Below, in pieces: positions 63,301 through 64,000 of a DNA stretch of 64,000 nucleotides. The stretch is from Manduca sexta (taxonomy: Eukaryota; Arthropoda; Insecta; Lepidoptera; Sphingidae). Both the position numbers and the translations under genes were made by a program. Positions within the stretch are counted from its first letter, which is position 1. Every line of letters begins with the position of its first letter. The DNA is taken from assembly GCF_014839805.1 (NCBI RefSeq), contig NC_051116.1, forward strand, positions 7,917,556 to 7,981,555, read 5' to 3'. The notes below the pieces were generated by a model. The model did no database searches. It worked only from the letters and a program-made list of their open reading frames with translations, and had not been told where the DNA came from.

Positions 63301-63928
63301 GCCGAGCTGCGCGACCATCTGCGCACGCACACCGGTACACGCACGCACGCACACACGCACACACGCACACACACGCACACACGCACACACGCACGCACAC
63401 GCACACACACGCACGCACACACGCGCGCCGCGCCGAGCTGCGCGACCATCTACGCACGCACACCGGTACACGCACGCACACACGCACACACACACGCACG
63501 CACGCACACACGCACACACACACGCACGCACACACGCGCGCCGCGCCGAGCTGTGCGACCATCTGCGCACGCACACCGGTACACGCACGCACGCACACAC
63601 GCACGCACGCACACACGCACACACACGCACACACACACACACGCACACACACACACACACGCACGCACATACCGCCTCCCTCCTTACAAAATTCACTCGT
63701 TCACTAATCGCCATTTTCAATGAACGATCTCAAACGCTCTTTTCGCTCTATATATATGGTATAGGATCTGTAGTCCGTGTTATCGGCAGGCGAGCGTCCG
63801 TTCGCGTGCGAGACGTGTGGCGCGACGTTCAGCCAGCGCTCCAACCTGCACTCGCACCGCCGCGCCACGCATCTCAACGAGAAGCGACACGCCTGCAGCC
63901 TATGTCCCAAGCAGTTCAAACGGAGAAG
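51290..63928 (+). CDS. ZAD-C2H2 zinc-finger protein (3' end beyond window), 14 coding exons
   Basis: A nuclear DNA-binding protein of the insect ZAD family, in which the ZAD is a dimerisation domain and the C2H2 fingers bind DNA. Exons: 51290-51367, 52271-52413, 52851-53100, 53664-53901, 54660-54730, 55364-55505, 55969-56118, 57417-57503, 58423-58575, 59714-59857, 60793-60932, 61439-61556, 61763-61900 and 63790-63928, all GT-AG and all phase-compatible (663 codons plus two bases). ZAD zinc ligands are Cys5, Cys8, Cys58 and Cys61. An acidic, Ser-rich and then His/Asp-rich middle spans about residues 160-390. C2H2 fingers follow: an atypical first one (CLLC...), then CRLC, CRSC, CKQC, CNIC, CGAC and CETC fingers, and an eighth starting CSLC at the edge. 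The start is chosen as the ATG that keeps the ZAD in frame. No specific orthologue is named. Introns are full of repeats; the one after 61900 contains the 87-bp array. Confidence 0.9.
51392..51594. mobile_element. Non-autonomous hAT-like element
   Basis: A 203-bp element from CAGGGTTTCTCAAAGTGAGG to GTTTGAAAAACCCTG. The ends are inverted (CAGGGTTT.TCAAA), and the flanking octamers TTCCAAAC and TTCTAGAC match at six of eight positions. CAGGG ends with 8-bp duplications fit the hAT superfamily. It inserted 24 bp downstream of the ZAD exon 1 donor. Confidence 0.7.
52271..52413 (+). CDS. ZAD exon 2: second Cys pair
   Basis: [20 protein letters not shown] then [18 protein letters not shown]; Cys58-x2-Cys61 completes the ZAD zinc site. 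It ends with two bases over at GTGAGT. Confidence 0.92.
52430..52530. repeat. Imperfect tandem repeats of an 'ACAGGATGTTC' motif
   Basis: Three units (ATACAGGATGTTCGAAAA, GTACAGGATGTTCAAAA, ATACAGAATGTTCAAAA) spaced about 40 bp apart just downstream of the exon 2 donor. Confidence 0.75.
52851..53100 (+). CDS. ZAD exon 3: Lys-rich linker
   Basis: 250 bp, reading [20 protein letters not shown] through [17 protein letters not shown] to [10 protein letters not shown]. It ends in phase 0 at GTAAAT, and the donor is immediately followed by SINE sequence. Confidence 0.92.
53104..53325 (+). mobile_element. SINE family 1 copy abutting a splice donor
   Basis: Begins ATTCTTTGTGAATTTATCG only three bases inside the intron and ends AATACAGGGCTGATATTATT. 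Positions 4-6 of the splice donor (GTAAAT) are therefore SINE-derived. The tRNA-like head is absent. Confidence 0.75.
53664..53901 (+). CDS. ZAD exon 4: Ser/Thr-rich then acidic linker
   Basis: [20 protein letters not shown], then [19 protein letters not shown], then an acidic end ([19 protein letters not shown]), with one base over at GTAATT. The acidic patch would suit an activation or protein-contact region, but that is inference. Confidence 0.92.
53965..54460 (+). mobile_element. Non-LTR retrotransposon 3' tail with nested MITE
   Basis: It follows the 36036-36342 tail from TTTTACTGGTGGTAGGTCTC to GGGCAAGCTCGTCTCGTTAT and an A-rich end. It is split after GTAACTACTGG by the MITE at 54108-54283, after which it resumes with ACATAATAAGACTTAACATC. 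Confidence 0.75.
54108..54283. mobile_element. 176-bp MITE nested in a retrotransposon tail
   Basis: The ends GGCCTTATTCTCTATC and ATACAGAATAAGGGCC are inverted copies. CTGG is duplicated on both sides (54104-54107 and 54284-54287), and removing the insert plus one CTGG restores the host tail exactly. Internally, GCGCGTCATGTT and AACATGACACG form a second dyad. Superfamily not assigned. Confidence 0.8.
54660..54730 (+). CDS. ZAD exon 5 (short)
   Basis: 71 bp between TTATTACAG and GTAAAG, reading [23 protein letters not shown] after completing a split codon. It is the only exon that reconciles the phases of 53901 (one base over) and 55364 (phase 0). Confidence 0.85.
55083..55363. repeat. Three-unit tandem repeat (about 90-98 bp) ending at a splice acceptor
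   Basis: Three units start near 55083, 55176 and 55274 and share ATATTTGTTGTTTA, TTTACAAAATGATACCTGTTT and ACAAACCACCCTGTATAT. Each ends at the place where the last has CCGCAG, the acceptor of the next exon; the first two have TCTCGGCATC and TCACGGCATC there and no AG. The working 3' splice site therefore sits on the last unit of a minisatellite. Confidence 0.85.
55364..55505 (+). CDS. ZAD exon 6: Ser/Asp-rich
   Basis: [20 protein letters not shown], then a [19 protein letters not shown] segment and an Asp-rich end, with one base over at GTGAGT. GC-rich against AT-rich introns. Confidence 0.9.
55531..55853. mobile_element. MITE with GGAGCCGT terminal inverted repeats
   Basis: The left end GGAGCCGTCCAAGTATTACG and the right end ACTTGAACGGCTCC are inverted copies over about 25 bp with few mismatches. 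Internally, GATCCCCC and GGGATC-type segments repeat in mirror order. No coding sequence. It lies 25 bp after the exon 6 donor. Confidence 0.65.
55969..56118 (+). CDS. ZAD exon 7: His/Asp-rich
   Basis: [20 protein letters not shown], then [16 protein letters not shown] and a [10 protein letters not shown] segment, with one base over at GTATTA. Confidence 0.9.
56186..57037. mobile_element. Inverted-repeat element split by a SINE
   Basis: The left end TAGTGTTGGATTAATTAGCA and the right end TGCTAATTAATCCAACACT-like sequence (about 57016-57037) are inverted copies, and each is followed inside by GCATGCTAA-type segments. The interior is AT-rich and non-coding and holds the SINE at 56607-56883. 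(C)AGTGTTGG ends suggest a non-autonomous hAT, but the flanking duplication is weak. Confidence 0.55.
56607..56883 (-). mobile_element. SINE family 2 with perfect 13-bp target duplication
   Basis: On the minus strand it has the complete head (GACTGCCTCGGTGGCGTAGT) with intact A-box and B-box, and the full body as at 34991-35262. GAGTTTGAATTTA flanks both sides exactly (56594-56606 and 56884-56896). The intact boxes and perfect duplication suggest a young insertion, nested in the older element at 56186-57037. Confidence 0.9.
57417..57503 (+). CDS. ZAD exon 8: acidic
   Basis: [19 protein letters not shown], then AIIAAAQEQ, with one base over at GTACGT. Acceptor ATTCCAG. Confidence 0.9.
57855..58105 (+). 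mobile_element. RTE-like non-LTR 3' fragments
   Basis: Contains CTCATGACTGAGGATCGTGG, and further along a stretch translating as [17 protein letters not shown] near 58048-58100. That peptide resembles the C-terminal end of RTE-clade polyproteins ('KRSRGRPPTRW'). Both pieces are short and broken. Confidence 0.5.
58205..58370 (-). mobile_element. Non-LTR retrotransposon 3' tail fragment
   Basis: The complement of the tail landmarks is seen in order: an A-rich start (T-run at 58192), GACGAGACGAGCTCTCCGTT, GATACGACCGCCCATAAACA and CCTTGAATTACAAAGTATTC. It lies just upstream of the exon 9 acceptor. Confidence 0.55.
58423..58575 (+). CDS. ZAD exon 9: linker and atypical first finger
   Basis: [20 protein letters not shown], then [20 protein letters not shown] and KNH. 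The CLLC pair starts a finger that is completed in exon 10 and has an unusually long spacer before its His residues. One base over at GTGGGT. Confidence 0.92.
58825..58975 (+). repeat. Interspersed repeat (1032-1200 family)
   Basis: Carries TTAAAACCCGCCGTAGTCCA, GGATCAGCCTGTGTATATCC and CTCGTCAGTCGATATTCTAT in the family order, and ends near ACTTACCATAAGGTGCAATG. Confidence 0.6.
59714..59857 (+). CDS. ZAD exon 10: end of finger 1 and most of finger 2
   Basis: [20 protein letters not shown], then [20 protein letters not shown] and ADYTSHM. Finger 2 (CRLC) is split so that its last His (H-x3-H) comes from exon 11 (AVHS). One base over at GTACGT. Confidence 0.93.
60070..60590. repeat. Two adjacent Helitron-like repeats
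   Basis: The first (60070-60290) has TTTTGCCTGCGGCTCCGCCC and CCATACCAAATTTCATCTTA. The second (about 60430-60590) ends ACTCTTCAGCTTTATATAAT in minus orientation. They belong to the same families as 7318-7732 and 12300-12569. Confidence 0.5.
60793..60932 (+). CDS. ZAD exon 11: finger 3
   Basis: [20 protein letters not shown], then [20 protein letters not shown] and QKTHS. A complete C2H2 finger (C-x2-C-x12-H-x3-H) ending in phase 0 at GTGAGT. Confidence 0.95.
61439..61556 (+). CDS. ZAD exon 12: finger 4 and start of finger 5
   Basis: [20 protein letters not shown], then [19 protein letters not shown]. One full finger and the Cys pair of the next; one base over at GTAAGT. Confidence 0.95.
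61763..61900 (+). CDS. ZAD exon 13: rest of finger 5 and finger 6; founder of the array
   Basis: [20 protein letters not shown], then [20 protein letters not shown] and LRTHT, with one base over. The last roughly 44 bases ([14 protein letters not shown]) are the exon part of the 87-bp tandem unit. Splicing to 63790 makes a canonical TGERPF finger linker, which shows that the first donor (61901) gives a normal protein. Confidence 0.93.
61857..63665 (+). repeat. 87-bp minisatellite of exon end + 5' splice site + CA/CG-rich intron
   Basis: Each unit holds about 44 bp copied from the end of the zinc-finger exon, the junction ACCG/GTACAC, and about 43 bp of CACACG-type sequence. There are 19 copies of the exon end and 21 donor-like junctions, with GT at 61901, 61988, 62075, 62162, 62249, 62338, 62427, 62514, 62603, 62690, 62708, 62795, 62882, 62969, 62987, 63074, 63161, 63248, 63335, 63465 and 63589. 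Spacing is mostly 87, with 89 at three places, 18 at two, and 130 and 124 at the end. Eighty-seven is 29 codons, so frame is kept except across the 89, 130 and 124 steps. Units are almost identical; single-base variants occur near 62931, 63452 and 63553. After the last unit, plain CA/CG repeats run to about 63665. Confidence 0.95.
63790..63928 (+). CDS. ZAD exon 14: finger 7 and start of finger 8
   Basis: [20 protein letters not shown], then [20 protein letters not shown] and QFKRR, with two bases over at GTAATA. Acceptor TCGGCAG. The gene continues past the window. Confidence 0.93.
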
Positions 63929-64000
63929 GTAATATGAGCACCTATTATAACAGTATGCCACGAAATAAGTTACGAAGTGAAAATATTACATTCCGCATTA

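Noticed and set aside
61857..63665. CRISPR array
   Set aside because: The repeats are directly adjacent with no unique spacers, in an animal gene with introns.
61639..63720. Very long minus-strand open frames (693, 632 and 581 codons) over the array
   Set aside because: They are the reverse of the CA/CG-rich tandem repeat, consist of Cys/Val/Arg/Ala repeats, and arise because the unit has no stop on that strand. No domain or start context supports a gene.
61732..63937. Plus-strand open frames of 663, 453 and 500 codons over the array
   Set aside because: As whole proteins they are readings through intronic repeat. The spliced exon structure (61763-61900 to 63790-63928) gives a normal zinc-finger protein, so these are not annotated as genes; the possibility of partial use is raised as a finding instead.

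Overview
This is a repeat-rich, AT-rich insect nuclear sequence, almost certainly from a lepidopteran (moth or butterfly). The interspersed repeats are of moth/butterfly type: tRNA-derived SINEs, non-LTR tails, Helitron-like repeats, hAT and mariner elements. The genes have many short exons with canonical GT-AG introns and one-to-one animal homologues. Two protein-coding genes are supported: the C-terminal half of an hnRNP L / smooth (sm) RNA-binding protein, and a ZAD-C2H2 zinc-finger gene that runs off the right edge. No rRNA, true tRNA or CRISPR array is seen. Most of the short open frames in the window are chance frames or lie inside repeats.

Layout. The window is three contigs joined by two runs of exactly 500 N (12570-13069 and 36657-37156): contig A (1-12569), contig B (13070-36656) and contig C (37157-64000). 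A and B share a long direct duplication (1-12569 against about 17283-31445). It is interrupted by insertions found only in B (a maT-type mariner, an hAT MITE and a short retroposon) and by an AT microsatellite and a 120-bp tandem duplication expanded only in A. The start of B (13070-15247) is a near-identical reverse complement of the start of C (37157-39329), so B appears to be placed backwards. Two sm exons lie on the minus strand of B, and their splice phases join exactly to the first sm exon of C once B is flipped. A and B then look like two versions of one large sm intron that were not collapsed.

Contig C. sm continues from 39480 to its stop at 43300 (RRM3, RRM4 and a Gln/Asn-rich tail). 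It has one apparent single-base coding deletion in a C run at 41804-41807. A unique, AT-rich stretch follows to about 49.5 kb and probably holds a long sm 3' UTR. The zinc-finger gene then runs from about 49.59 or 51.29 kb to beyond 63.93 kb. It has an N-terminal ZAD, an acidic and His/Asp-rich middle, and at least seven C2H2 fingers encoded by phase-compatible exons.

The most striking feature is at 61.86-63.66 kb. The 3' end of one zinc-finger exon, its 5' splice site and the adjoining CA/CG-rich intron are amplified together as an 87-bp tandem unit. There are 19 copies of the exon end and 21 donor-like junctions. All share the same phase relative to the exon fragment, and about 50 bp of every typical unit is strictly alternating purine/pyrimidine. 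The neighbouring gene encodes hnRNP L, a protein known to bind CA repeats and to affect nearby splice sites. This makes the array a good candidate for variable splicing or polymorphism, although no functional system is demonstrated by sequence alone.
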